The notes beneath the pieces are model-generated. The model did not search any database. It was not told where the DNA came from and saw nothing but the letters and a program-made list of their open reading frames with translations. DNA of 64,000 bases from JBBIRG01 sp964410965. Lineage in GTDB: Bacteria; CLD3; SB21; JBBIRG01. Where the stretch lies: the NCBI GenBank assembly GCA_964410965.1, contig CAYPIY010000004.1:248001-312000 (forward strand). Reading direction: 5' to 3'. Positions 9,982-18,439 of the stretch are shown here, piece by piece (within the stretch, counting starts at the first letter, position 1; every line of letters begins with the position of its first letter). Position numbers and translations under genes: made by a program.

Positions 9982-10056
9982 TCGGAATGAGAGGATTTGA
10001 ACCTCCGACCCCTCCCACCCCAAGGGAGTGCGCTATCCGGGCTGCGCCACATTCCG
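9982..10056 (-). tRNA. tRNA-Pro (anticodon GGG)
   Basis: The minus strand folds into a standard cloverleaf. The acceptor stem is CGGAATG/CATTCCG with discriminator A. The D arm is GCGC...GCGC, the anticodon arm is CTCCC-TTGGGGT-GGGAG with anticodon GGG, and the T arm contains GGTTCAAATCC. It reads CCC and CCU codons. No CCA is encoded; the next bases are CAAAA, so the tail must be added by the CCA enzyme (a candidate lies at 34964-36409). The flanking promoter and terminator indicate an independent transcription unit between an aminotransferase gene and nnr. Confidence 0.96.
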
Positions 10057-10068
10057 AATACAGATTAC

Positions 10069-10097
10069 ATTATAACGCAATCATATTAAAATATCAA
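10069..10097 (-). promoter_or_regulatory. Sigma-70-type promoter of tRNA-Pro
   Basis: On the minus strand TTGATA (plus 10092-10097) and a perfect TATAAT (plus 10069-10074) are separated by exactly 17 bp. The -10 box ends 12 bp before the tRNA. The -35 box lies inside the last codons of the aminotransferase gene. Confidence 0.75.
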
Positions 10098-11241
10098 GGT
10101 TTTTCATCGCCTGCCTGATATTTTCATCCGATGTACCGAATGATATCCTGACATATCCTTCTCCGGCCTTCCCGAAAGCGCTTCCGGGTACCGTGACGAT
10201 CTTGCATTTTTCAAGGATCTGATCGCAGGCCTGATCGGAGTTCCACCCGAAAGCGTTCATGTTGAGGAATGCGTAAAACGCGCCCTGGGGCCTGAAGCAG
10301 GTGATTTTCTTGTTCAGGTGATCGCAGACCATATCCCTTCTCTTCTGATAGGCTCCGGTCATCATCGCAATGCTGTCCTGCGGCCCGTTCAGCGCCTCCA
10401 CACCCGCCCACTGGCTCACCGAGGAAGGACAGGTCGCCGAGAGCTGCTGCAGCTTGTTAATTTCCCCTATGATCTTCTTGTCGGCTGCAAGGTATGCAAG
10501 CCGCCAGCCGGTCATGGAATAGGCCTTGGAAAATCCGTTCAGTATGATCGTGCGTTCTCTCATGTCTTTGAATCCGGCAACCGAGACAAACCTGTTCTGG
10601 TCAAAAATGATTTTTTCATATATATCATCCGATATCAGGATCAGGCCTTTCCGGATGCAGATACCGGCGATGATTTCGAGTTCTTCCCGTGAAAGGACTT
10701 TGCCCGTGGGATTGCTCGGACTGTTGATAATGAGCATTTTTGTCCGCGGTGTGATTTTGTCCTCGATCATCTTTTCCGTAACGGCATACCCTTCATCCTC
10801 TTTCGTCTGGATTCCAACATATTTTCCTGCCGCCAGCTGAACCGCACTCTCATAGCCCACCCAGCAAGGCTCAAGCGTCAGGACCTCGTCTCCGGGATTG
10901 ATCATCGCCAGAATGCAGTAAACGATTCCCTGTTTTCCCCCCGGGGTAACGATGATTTCCTGATCGGGCGAATAACTGACTCCGTAATCTTTTTCCATTT
11001 TTGCAGATACGGCTTTCCGCAGCTCAATGATGCCGCGGCTGTTCGTGTATTTGGTTTGTCCGTTTTTCATGGCCCGGTATCCTGCTTCATTGATGTGGTC
11101 CGGTGTCAGAAAATCCGGTTCCCCGATCGTCAGGTCGATCACGCTGACGCCCGCGTCCTTGAGGGACTTTGCTTTCTCCGCCAGGCTTACAGTGGCGGAT
11201 GATTTGATCTGCTTCATGTTGTCGGCAAACTTGTAATTCAC
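10081..11241 (-). CDS. Class I/II PLP aminotransferase (aspartate aminotransferase type)
   Basis: PLP-dependent amino-group transfer, probably aspartate/2-oxoglutarate, as in the bacterial type Ib AspAT subgroup. The PLP lysine is in GFSKAYSMTGWRL, and the N-terminal IGEPDFLTP and INSPSNPTG motifs are present. I chose the GTG at 11241 because GGAGA lies about 8 bp upstream and the protein then starts close to the family norm (386 residues). The longer frame to 11334 runs into gmhB. An alternative ATG lies at 11217. The stop codon is next to the tRNA-Pro promoter. Substrate specificity beyond the aspartate-like group cannot be decided from motifs. Confidence 0.9.
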   Translation of the reverse strand: MNYKFADNMKQIKSSATVSLAEKAKSLKDAGVSVIDLTIGEPDFLTPDHINEAGYRAMKNGQTKYTNSRGIIELRKAVSAKMEKDYGVSYSPDQEIIVTPGGKQGIVYCILAMINPGDEVLTLEPCWVGYESAVQLAAGKYVGIQTKEDEGYAVTEKMIEDKITPRTKMLIINSPSNPTGKVLSREELEIIAGICIRKGLILISDDIYEKIIFDQNRFVSVAGFKDMRERTIILNGFSKAYSMTGWRLAYLAADKKIIGEINKLQQLSATCPSSVSQWAGVEALNGPQDSIAMMTGAYQKRRDMVCDHLNKKITCFRPQGAFYAFLNMNAFGWNSDQACDQILEKCKIVTVPGSAFGKAGEGYVRISFGTSDENIRQAMKNLDILI

Positions 11242-11263
11242 GGTTGTATCTCCTGAAAATGAC

Positions 11264-11851
11264 TTATGGTTTAATTTGATCCACGCGGGTAATATACAAA
11301 GCCGCAGCGTAAAAATCATCAACAATCGCATCAATCTTCACCGATGCCTCCCGGATTTTTTTTTCCGTTTCCAGTCCGTGCCCGGTCCTGACAAGAATAG
11401 TTTTCAGTCCCGCATTGACTCCGAACTGCAGGTCAGATAAGGCGTCTCCGACCATCCATGAATGCTCCGGATCGGCAGGAAAGGACAATGCCGCCTGTTC
11501 ATAAAGGCCGATTCCCGGCTTGCGGCATCCGCAAACGATATTATACGGATGAACAATACCTTCCGGATGATGAGGACAGTAATAAAAGGCATCGATGCCC
11601 GTTTGACGGTTCTGCAGGGATTCAACGATAAATTCCTCCAGCCTCCGGATATCGTTACAGGTATAATAACCCCTGGCCACACCGGACTGATTGCTGACGA
11701 CGATGATTTTAAATCCATGGCTGCGCAGAAGGACCAGGGCTTCGGTGGATCCGGGAATGAATTCGAAATCCTCGGGCCGGAAAACGTAATCCTTTTCGGC
11801 ATTCAGTGTGCCGTCCCTGTCCAGGAAAACGACCTTATGAATATTCGGCAT
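11264..11851 (-). CDS. gmhB: D-glycero-D-manno-heptose-1,7-bisphosphate 7-phosphatase
   Basis: HAD-superfamily phosphatase of ADP-heptose synthesis for lipopolysaccharide. Visible are the DRDGTLN nucleophile motif near the N-terminus, SNQSG (motif II), a zinc loop of CPHHPEG...CGCRKP type, and VGDALSDLQFG (motifs III/IV). The length (195 residues) fits GmhB; the HisB N-terminal domain is closely related and is the main alternative. It lies 11 bp after recJ and 22 bp before the aminotransferase in the same orientation. Confidence 0.88.
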   Translation of the reverse strand: MPNIHKVVFLDRDGTLNAEKDYVFRPEDFEFIPGSTEALVLLRSHGFKIIVVSNQSGVARGYYTCNDIRRLEEFIVESLQNRQTGIDAFYYCPHHPEGIVHPYNIVCGCRKPGIGLYEQAALSFPADPEHSWMVGDALSDLQFGVNAGLKTILVRTGHGLETEKKIREASVKIDAIVDDFYAAALYITRVDQIKP

Positions 11852-11862
11852 GTTGGGATAAA

Positions 11863-13590
11863 TCAGTTAAGCGGATCGGGACTGCTGACTTTCAGGTCCT
11901 TGATTTTGAGCTGAATGGTGGTTCGTCCCATCCAGGTATTTTCGTCGATCTGATACAGCATGTCAATCGGCTGATTGCCGACTCCGATCGTATTGTAGTG
12001 ATGAGCCAGATTGAACCCTACCGCATCGAGCACCACGTTTCCCTGTTTGACCTTCAGGCGGATATGGCGTTCGTTCATCAGCTGGGGGTATCCGACAATC
12101 TGCAGCTGCCGGGTCAGGAACATGGGACGCATATTGCCGGGCCCGTAGGGCTTGAATAAATCGAGAATGGTCAGGAGCCGCTGATCGATCTGGTCGAGTC
12201 TGATTTCGGCGTCGATCTGGATTTTCGGAACAAGGTCATGGTCGGGCAAGTTGATGTTGGCATAAGCATTGATCCGCCTTGCAAGTTCGGGAATCTTGTC
12301 GAGGGATATCGTCAGCCCGGCTGCGTATTTATGCCCGCCGTAACCGTCCATGAGGTCCTCGCAGGCCTTGAGCGCCTGGAACACGTCGAAATTCTCCACG
12401 CTCCTCGCGGATCCCTTGCCGCGTCCGTCTGCTTCGGCAATGATGATCGCGGGACGGTAATACCTTTCCACGATCTTGCTGGCTACGATTCCAAGTACGC
12501 CCTGGTGCCATCCGGGACGGTAGAGAACAATTACGCGGTCCTGTTCGAAATCAAATTCCTGATCCACGATCTCGCATGCCTCCAGGAACATCACTTCATT
12601 GATGTCGCGCCGGTTCCGGTTTTCCGATTCCAGCACGCTGGCGTATTCTGCGGCTTCCCGTTCATCAGAGCTGATCAGAAGCTTGACGGCGCGGTTGGCG
12701 TCTCCTAAACGCCCGACGGCGTTGATTCTCGGCGCCACCGCAAAAACAATCTGGGCGGTCGAAACCGATTTGCCGAAAATGTTTGCGTTTTTGATCAGCT
12801 GGCGGATGCCGACCTTTTGCCCGTCACTGACAAGCTTAAGTCCGTTTTTTACGAGCGTCCGGTTCTCTCCGATCAGAGGGACAATATCCGCCGCGCTCCC
12901 GATCGCCACCAGATCCAGGTGCTTCATGATCAGTTCCGGGTCCAGTTTCAGGCTTTGGGTAATGGCCTGTGCCAGTTTGAACGCCACACCGACTCCGCAG
13001 AGCTCCTTGAACGGATAGGTACACTGCGTCTGCTTGGGATTCAGGATCGCCAGCGCGTTCGGAAGCGTATCACCCTGATGGTGATGGTCGCAAATGATCG
13101 TGTCCATTCCGTACTGATTGGCGAGATCCACCTGGCTCACGGCCGTAATGCCGCAGTCCACGGCGATCAGTACCTTTACTCCCTTTTCCCGGGCGATCTT
13201 GATGCCCGTCTCGGACAACCCGTATCCCTCACGGACACGGTCCGGAATGTAATAATGCAGTTCGCCCCTGTGAATCGACCGCAGAAACAGGTACAGCATG
13301 GACGTGCTCGTCGTGCCGTCCACATCATAATCCCCGTAGATCATCAGGGGTTCCTGGTTTTTGACGGCCCGGCAAACACGGTCCACCGCACGATCCATAT
13401 GAAGCATCAGGAAAGGATCATTTAAAGGAGCCGACTCCGCCCTGAAAAAATGCTTGGCCTGCTCGTAAGTCTGAATGCCACGGTTCAGCAATACCTGTGC
13501 GATCACTTCGGGAACATTCGTCTGTTCGACTAACTGCTTAAGACGCTCCTTGTCATGATGATTATTGAGAATCCATTTTTGCTCGATCAT
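11863..13590 (-). CDS. recJ: Single-stranded-DNA exonuclease RecJ
   Basis: 5'-3' exonuclease of recombination and mismatch repair. The DHH-family motifs are present in order: YGDYDVDGTTS, DCGIT and the DHHH metal motif with a downstream AILNPKQ. DHHA1 follows with GGHKYAAGLTI near residue 410, then an OB-fold at the C-terminus. The length of 575 residues is normal. It is probably the first gene of the recJ-gmhB-aminotransferase group. The upstream 270 bp contain a perfect TTGACA on the minus strand but no well-spaced -10 box. Confidence 0.95.
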   Translation of the reverse strand: MIEQKWILNNHHDKERLKQLVEQTNVPEVIAQVLLNRGIQTYEQAKHFFRAESAPLNDPFLMLHMDRAVDRVCRAVKNQEPLMIYGDYDVDGTTSTSMLYLFLRSIHRGELHYYIPDRVREGYGLSETGIKIAREKGVKVLIAVDCGITAVSQVDLANQYGMDTIICDHHHQGDTLPNALAILNPKQTQCTYPFKELCGVGVAFKLAQAITQSLKLDPELIMKHLDLVAIGSAADIVPLIGENRTLVKNGLKLVSDGQKVGIRQLIKNANIFGKSVSTAQIVFAVAPRINAVGRLGDANRAVKLLISSDEREAAEYASVLESENRNRRDINEVMFLEACEIVDQEFDFEQDRVIVLYRPGWHQGVLGIVASKIVERYYRPAIIIAEADGRGKGSARSVENFDVFQALKACEDLMDGYGGHKYAAGLTISLDKIPELARRINAYANINLPDHDLVPKIQIDAEIRLDQIDQRLLTILDLFKPYGPGNMRPMFLTRQLQIVGYPQLMNERHIRLKVKQGNVVLDAVGFNLAHHYNTIGVGNQPIDMLYQIDENTWMGRTTIQLKIKDLKVSSPDPLN

Positions 13591-13780
13591 ACATAGTTAA
13601 GGTCCTTAAATTTATATTTTTGTTTTTTAAAAACAGATTTGGGATTTTACGATTACTTTCCATGTCAAAATATACAATGAAAATCCATGAAATGCAAAGA
13701 TAAAATGGCCAATTTTTCCCTTGAAGGATTCCGTCCCGATATGACCCAAAAAGAAAAAAATGGTCTGAAAGAACTTTGCA

Positions 13781-13808
13781 TTGATTGTTATTGGAAAAAA
13801 ATTATATT
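13781..13808 (+). promoter_or_regulatory. Possible promoter of the OB-fold lipoprotein gene
   Basis: TTGATT (13781-13786) and TATATT (13803-13808) are separated by 16 bp, about 55 bp before the start codon. The rest of the 270-bp recJ intergenic region is AT-rich and shows no gene. Confidence 0.4.
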
Positions 13809-13862
13809 TCGGACAGTTTAACAAACGTTTTTTAAAGTAAACCATCCGAAAGGTACCCGATC

Positions 13863-14402
13863 ATGAAGAAAACACTTGGAATGCTGACCGCCGTTTTGTT
13901 TCTGCTTGCATGTGGAAAAAAAACGGAACCCGTTTCCGCGGATATAAACAAAATCACCGTAGAGGATTTTTTTCTGAAAACCGCCGAGCTGAAGGATAAA
14001 AAAGTCGAAGTGACCGGCACTATCGTACATACCTGCCAGCACAGCGGCAAACGCGCTCATATTATCGGAACCGATCCCAATAAAAAGCTCAAACTTGAGC
14101 TCGTCGGCGATACCCCTAAATTTGACAAGGAAATGGAAGGGAAAACCGTGATCGCAGAAGGAACCGTCAAAGAACTGATCATTGACGAAACGTACCTGGC
14201 AAAATGGGAAACTGAAATCAAGGCCGCCGGTGAGTCCGACAAGAACTTGCATGAAGGACATAAGATCGATCATGAAAAGATGACTGAACAGGAAGAAAAC
14301 GTTCAGAAAATCGCCGCCTACCGCAAACAGCTGAAGGACAGCGGAAAAGACAAGCTGGAATTCTTCTGGATCGACTGCACAAAACATCAGATCAAGATCT
14401 AG
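13863..14402 (+). CDS. Small lipoprotein with OB-fold (tRNA_anti-like) domain
   Basis: A 179-residue exported protein with a lipobox ending LLAC (about Cys17). The central part (about residues 30-115) alternates strands in the pattern of the tRNA_anti-like OB-fold (for example KKVEVTGTIVHTCQHSG and VIAEGTVKELII). A Lys/Glu-rich helix and a short Cys-containing tail follow (WIDCTKHQ). The pair of Cys/His clusters (HTCQHSG and DCTKH) could bind metal or haem, but no family signature proves it. The next gene, 114 bp on, encodes a PepSY-type membrane protein, and the gap holds a long inverted repeat. Confidence 0.7.
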   Translation: MKKTLGMLTAVLFLLACGKKTEPVSADINKITVEDFFLKTAELKDKKVEVTGTIVHTCQHSGKRAHIIGTDPNKKLKLELVGDTPKFDKEMEGKTVIAEGTVKELIIDETYLAKWETEIKAAGESDKNLHEGHKIDHEKMTEQEENVQKIAAYRKQLKDSGKDKLEFFWIDCTKHQIKI

Positions 14403-14413
14403 AGCGATCAATG

Positions 14414-14491
14414 CCTGAAGGCCTTGTAAACCTACTGTTCCTGTTTTTGAACGTGATACCCTGGGCCGAATGACGCAACGGGGCCTTCAGG
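14414..14491 (+). repeat. Inverted repeat with perfect 10-bp arms, possible structured leader
   Basis: CCTGAAGGCC (14414-14423) pairs perfectly with GGCCTTCAGG (14482-14491) across 58 bases. The second arm ends 25 bp before the PepSY-type gene. No T-run follows, so it is not a terminator. It fills most of the gap between the two envelope genes and could close a structured RNA element. I recognise no known riboswitch core. Confidence 0.55.
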
Positions 14492-14516
14492 ATTTCCTTT
14501 AAAGAAGGAAACTCAT

Positions 14517-15068
14517 ATGAAATTCAATTACTGGAACCGCATCATACACCGTGATCTCGGATATTTTTTTGTCGGCATGACAATCATCTACGGACTGTCG
14601 GGCATCGCGCTGAATCATCTTAAAGACTGGAACCCGAGTTATATCATCCGGAATGAAAAGTACGCTTTTCCGGAAATGAAGGGAAAAACATCAACGTCGG
14701 AAACGGAGATCAGGGATTTGCTGTCCAAGACGGGTTCGGACGGAGGATATAAAAGTCATTATTTCCCCAAACCCTCGGTTCTGAAGATTTTCATGGAAGG
14801 CGGGTCATTGCAGATTGATATGATGACCGGGGAAGGCCAACTGGAGCTTGTTTCACGCCGACCTGTTTTCTACGAAGTGAATTACCTTCATTACAACCCG
14901 GGCAAATGGTGGCTGTATTTTTCCGATTTTTTCTGTGTTTCACTGATTCTTCTCGCTGTCACGGGCCTTTTTATAGTGAAAGGAAAAAACGGAGTTTTGT
15001 GGCGCGGGACCGTTCTGGCGGGCCTTGGTATTTTAATACCTCTTATATACCTGATTTTTTTAAACTAA
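14517..15068 (+). CDS. PepSY-associated transmembrane protein
   Basis: A 183-residue inner-membrane protein. It has an N-terminal membrane segment preceded by NRIIHRDLGYFFVGM and containing IYGLSGIALNH, a periplasmic PepSY-like part, then two membrane segments near the C-terminus (SLILLAVTGLFIV and AGLGILIPLIYLIFL). The His residues in the first helix and the HYNPGKWWLYFSDFF segment match the PepSY_TM-like group, often found near iron or metal systems. A good ribosome-binding site (GAAGGAAACTCAT) supports the start. The preceding gene encodes a lipoprotein with Cys/His clusters, so an envelope metal or redox role is possible but unproven. Confidence 0.75.
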   Translation: MKFNYWNRIIHRDLGYFFVGMTIIYGLSGIALNHLKDWNPSYIIRNEKYAFPEMKGKTSTSETEIRDLLSKTGSDGGYKSHYFPKPSVLKIFMEGGSLQIDMMTGEGQLELVSRRPVFYEVNYLHYNPGKWWLYFSDFFCVSLILLAVTGLFIVKGKNGVLWRGTVLAGLGILIPLIYLIFLN

Positions 15069-15087
15069 TCCATACCCAGGCAAAAAA

Positions 15088-15120
15088 AAAATTAAACTTC
15101 TGTAAAAGAAGTTTAATTTT
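15088..15120. terminator. Bidirectional rho-independent terminator
   Basis: AAAATTAAACTTC and GAAGTTTAATTTT form 13-bp arms around a 7-base loop. A-runs and T-runs on the two sides let it serve both the PepSY-type gene and the convergent malic enzyme gene. Confidence 0.8.
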
Positions 15121-15173
15121 ATATTTTCATGAAGAAGGATTGCGATCTCTTCTGTCATGCAGTCCGGATGGGG

Positions 15174-16628
15174 TTATTTCACGGCGTCAACGGCCTTCTG
15201 AATGGCATCTTCAAGCAGTTTCATATCGGGTTTTTTAATGAAATTGTTTTTCATCAGGGTGTCAATGATCGCGCGGGCTTCGTGGATATCCGCGAGCGTT
15301 TTGTCATAAACGGATTTGCGGTCTTTCGTGATTCGCGCGACGCCGTTTTTAATGGCTGCCATTGCGACATCGGAAGCTTCTTCCGCGAAAACATCCGTTT
15401 CATCCATGGTCGGCATGATATAATCCGGGGATAATCCTTTTTTCTGCGCGAAATTGGCGATGGAATATGCGGCGGCAATGGCCATTTCGTCCGTGATCTT
15501 GCGCGCGCGCACCAGCAGGGCGCCTTTGAGAATGCCGGGGAACCCCATGGAGTTGTTGACCTGATTCGGGAAATCCCCGCGCCCGGTCGCGACAATGTAT
15601 GCGCCGGCTTCCTTGGCCGCGTAGGGATAAATCTCGGGCACCGGATTCGCGCATGCGAATACGATCGCCTTCTTCGCCATTTTTTGAATCCACACGGGCT
15701 TGATCGTATCCGGCCCGGGCTTGCTTAAAGCGATCAGGACATCGGCGCCTTCCATGGCCTGTTCGATATCGGTTATCCGCTTGGGATTCGTATGCTCGCA
15801 TAACTCCCATTTCCGGTAGAACGCCGTATCGGCCTTGATATCGTCGCGGCCTTTGTGCAGTGAGCTTTTTGTATCAAACATGATCATATTCTGCGGATCG
15901 GCCCCGGCCATGATGATCAGACGTGCGATCGTAGTGTTGGATGCGCCCGCGCCGTACATGACGATCCTGATTTTGGATATTTCCTTATTGGTGACCCTCA
16001 GAGCGTTGATCAGTCCCGCGACCGTCACGCAGCCTGTGCCCTGGGCGTCGTCATGCCAGACAGGGATATCGCAGGCTTCGCGGAGGGTATCCAGAACCTT
16101 ATAGCAGCTGGGCTGGGATATATCCTCAAGGTTCACAGCGCCGAAACTCGGTTCAGCCATTTTTACAAAATCGATAATCTTGTCCGGGTCCGACACCCCT
16201 TTTTCATTCCGGCTGTTAATGCAGAGCGCCACCCCATCCACTCCGCCGAGGTATTTCATCAGGAACGCCTTCCCTTCCATGACCCCCAGGCCGCCGGGAG
16301 CGGTACAGTCGCCGTCGCCCAGTACGCGTGTCGAATCGGATACAACAGCCACAAGATTGCCGCGGTTGGATAATTCAAAGGATGTGTCGTTGAGGTCGCG
16401 AATCGTCGTGGATATCTTCGACACGCCCGGCGTATAGTAGACATTGAACCAGTTAAAACCGTATATGCCGGCTTTGGGAATGGTGACCATTTTACCGCCG
16501 TAGTACTTATGTGTGGTCAGGGCTAATTCTTTCAGAAAAACCGTCTTTGCTTTCGCTAACTGTTCCTGCGTAAAATTGTCGGGAAACAAATCATTAAGAT
16601 TTGATAAATTGAGTTCCGGCTTCTTCAT
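15174..16628 (-). CDS. Malic enzyme (oxaloacetate-decarboxylating malate dehydrogenase)
   Basis: Oxidative decarboxylation of malate to pyruvate with NAD or NADP. At 484 residues it is a short bacterial malic enzyme without a phosphotransacetylase domain. The malic N-terminal domain contains the Tyr-bearing NWFNVYYTPGV segment and VSDSTRVLGDGD, followed by CDIPVWHDDAQGTG. The NAD-binding Rossmann domain has MYGAGASNTTIARL, then VFACANPVPEIYP and NQVNNSMGFPGI. A strong ribosome-binding site (GAGGAGC) fixes the start at 16628. Its terminator is the convergent hairpin at 15088-15120. Cofactor preference cannot be decided from sequence alone. Confidence 0.93.
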   Translation of the reverse strand: MKKPELNLSNLNDLFPDNFTQEQLAKAKTVFLKELALTTHKYYGGKMVTIPKAGIYGFNWFNVYYTPGVSKISTTIRDLNDTSFELSNRGNLVAVVSDSTRVLGDGDCTAPGGLGVMEGKAFLMKYLGGVDGVALCINSRNEKGVSDPDKIIDFVKMAEPSFGAVNLEDISQPSCYKVLDTLREACDIPVWHDDAQGTGCVTVAGLINALRVTNKEISKIRIVMYGAGASNTTIARLIIMAGADPQNMIMFDTKSSLHKGRDDIKADTAFYRKWELCEHTNPKRITDIEQAMEGADVLIALSKPGPDTIKPVWIQKMAKKAIVFACANPVPEIYPYAAKEAGAYIVATGRGDFPNQVNNSMGFPGILKGALLVRARKITDEMAIAAAYSIANFAQKKGLSPDYIMPTMDETDVFAEEASDVAMAAIKNGVARITKDRKSVYDKTLADIHEARAIIDTLMKNNFIKKPDMKLLEDAIQKAVDAVK

Positions 16629-16791
16629 AGTAAAGCTCCTCAGGATTGTTTTGTAATGCTCATCAGAAAAAAATTCAATTGAAAGTTATATGTTTCGGAT
16701 AATTAATGCAAGTTCATTTTGTTTACTTTTTGACCGATTATGAAGTCACAGGAAACAGGAACGGAAAAAATTCACAAATCCGGTGACCCAT

Positions 16792-16820
16792 AAAAAAACC
16801 CGGCGTTACATTCGCCGGGT
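16792..16820 (-). terminator. Terminator of the exbB-exbD-exbD-tonB operon
   Basis: On the minus strand CCCGGCG-AATGTAA-CGCCGGG is followed by TTTTTTT, 20 bp after the tonB-like stop codon. Confidence 0.9.
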
Positions 16821-16840
16821 CAGAAGGGATCATTATTCTG

Positions 16841-17479
16841 TTATTTCAGTTTGAACGTAATGGGCAATGTAATGGCGACTTTCACGTTCTTGTCTCTTTG
16901 CCTTGCGGGTGTAAACTTGCATTTCATCACCACATCGATCGCGGCCTGTCCGAACCCTACATTACCGTCTTCTTTCAGAACTTCCGCTTTCAATACATTA
17001 CCCTGTTCATCAATGACAGCTTTGATCAGTACTTTGCCTTCAATTCCGGCCTGTCGGGCGAGATCTGGATATTTCAGGTTTCTGCGGATAAAATCATACC
17101 CGCCCTTTAATTCCGGAGCCGTGTCATAAGCAACAAAGATATCAGCATCTTCCGACTTTTCCTCTTTTTTGGGAGGGGGAGGAGGCGGAGGCGGAATTTC
17201 ATCAAGATCCACTTCGGTATCATCGATGGTCTCATCGCCGAGGAGATTCTCGGTTTCGGAGGCAATCGGAATGGCCGGCCGGGACGGAGGAGGCGGACGC
17301 TTGATCTGCTGGGTCAGGTCGATCTTGGTCACTTCCATTTTAATATCCAATTTTTCAACCTCTGCAGGGGCATCCGTCCAGGCAAAAAAACGGATCATAA
17401 GGGTCAAAAACAACAGAGAGGCGATCAGAGATGACTCGAATACCTTTCGGTATTGCATCCGTAATTCATAAACTTTCAT
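16841..17479 (-). CDS. tonB: TonB-type energy transducer
   Basis: Couples the proton-motive force to outer-membrane receptors. A single N-terminal membrane segment (about residues 17-33) is followed by a Pro-rich, acidic and Lys-containing periplasmic spacer (DEIPPPPPPPPKKEEKSED). The C-terminal TonB domain (about 130-212) contains GGYDFIRRNLKYPDLARQ, GKVLIKAVIDEQG and FTPARQRD. I chose the second ATG (17479): GGAG lies 8 bp upstream of it but only 2 bp from the first ATG. It is the last gene of the ExbB-ExbD-ExbD-TonB operon and is followed by a strong terminator. Confidence 0.92.
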   Translation of the reverse strand: MKVYELRMQYRKVFESSLIASLLFLTLMIRFFAWTDAPAEVEKLDIKMEVTKIDLTQQIKRPPPPSRPAIPIASETENLLGDETIDDTEVDLDEIPPPPPPPPKKEEKSEDADIFVAYDTAPELKGGYDFIRRNLKYPDLARQAGIEGKVLIKAVIDEQGNVLKAEVLKEDGNVGFGQAAIDVVMKCKFTPARQRDKNVKVAITLPITFKLK

Positions 17480-17570
17480 ATACATAACTCCTATCCGTAT
17501 TGGAAGGGATGACTTTCATCCAAACGGGTCCTGTTGCAAACGTTCTGAAATTCACCCGACTAAAAAATGC

Positions 17571-17993
17571 CTAATAATTCGGTGATGCTTTTGAAGAGGT
17601 CGCATAAATTACACGTAATGCCCCTGCATTCCGAAGTTGCACCTGAACGTCATTCAGCATGCCCATTTTCGTATATCGGTCAACCCGCAGAAAAACAATC
17701 AGCTGAACATCATTGGTAATCTTCTCCCGTGCAATTACCGCAATTTCATCCAAATTGGTGATGGTCACATCATCAAAAATCAGCTGTTCCTGATCGTTCA
17801 GCCATAAAAAAGAAGTGTGGGTCTTTGACATCAGTTTTTCTGTCTTCCAGGCTTCAGGAATATTTACTTTTAATCCCTCAAACTTTTTCAGAACGGTAAC
17901 CGTCATGAAAAAGAGTAAAAGGGTAAAAATGATATCCGACATGGAGGCACTGGGAATGACAGCCGGCATACCGGGTTTTCGTTTAAAGTTCAT
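17571..17993 (-). CDS. exbD: Biopolymer transport protein ExbD/TolR family (second copy)
   Basis: Inner-membrane protein of 140 residues with one N-terminal membrane helix (SDIIFTLLLFFMTVTVLKKF) and a periplasmic domain. The functional Asp at the start of the helix is kept (MSDIIF). It is transcribed after another ExbD (23-bp gap) and before tonB (91-bp gap). The two copies differ clearly, so they probably form a heteromeric stator or serve different partners. The ExbB-ExbD-ExbD-TonB order is common in FCB bacteria. Confidence 0.9.
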   Translation of the reverse strand: MNFKRKPGMPAVIPSASMSDIIFTLLLFFMTVTVLKKFEGLKVNIPEAWKTEKLMSKTHTSFLWLNDQEQLIFDDVTITNLDEIAVIAREKITNDVQLIVFLRVDRYTKMGMLNDVQVQLRNAGALRVIYATSSKASPNY

Positions 17994-18016
17994 TTGGTTT
18001 CTCCACTAAGAAAGAA

Positions 18017-18418
18017 TTACTTATCGGGTTCAGCAATGGATATCTTTTTAGCGTCCGCCTGTTTCAATTGGTCCATAACGGCAATGAACACATGATAAGG
18101 AGTTCCACGCGTGGTTTTGACCGAAATGATCATTTTGTCATTCTTGGTCACTTTTTCCTTCACTATATCTTTGACCTGGTTCAGCATACGGGGTTCTTCG
18201 TCGATGAGAATCTGCCCGGCATCGTTGATCAGGATGTTGGTGATATTACCCCGAGGAATTTCCTTTACGTCGCCTTCCGGCGGTAGCGTCAAATCGATAC
18301 CTTTGTCGCTGCTGATTGTGGTTACGACCAAGAAGAAAATAAGAAGTAAAAAAGCCATATCGGCCAACGAGGATGTAGGAATCTCGGCCGAGTTCTTTTT
18401 TATTTTTTCTACTAGCAT
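18017..18418 (-). CDS. exbD: Biopolymer transport protein ExbD/TolR family (first copy)
   Basis: Inner-membrane protein of 133 residues. The N-terminal helix has the conserved membrane Asp in SLADMAFLLLIFFLVVTTI. The periplasmic part contains LPPEGD and NDKMIISVKT, as usual for ExbD. A ribosome-binding site (AAGGAAG) lies 7 bp before the ATG. It follows exbB by 21 bp and precedes the second exbD by 23 bp, so the operon is tightly coupled. Confidence 0.92.
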   Translation of the reverse strand: MLVEKIKKNSAEIPTSSLADMAFLLLIFFLVVTTISSDKGIDLTLPPEGDVKEIPRGNITNILINDAGQILIDEEPRMLNQVKDIVKEKVTKNDKMIISVKTTRGTPYHVFIAVMDQLKQADAKKISIAEPDK

Positions 18419-18439
18419 TTATTTCTTCCTTATGATGAT

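Noticed and set aside
9861..10052. Open frame across tRNA-Pro
   Set aside because: It covers the tRNA and its terminator; no protein-like composition.
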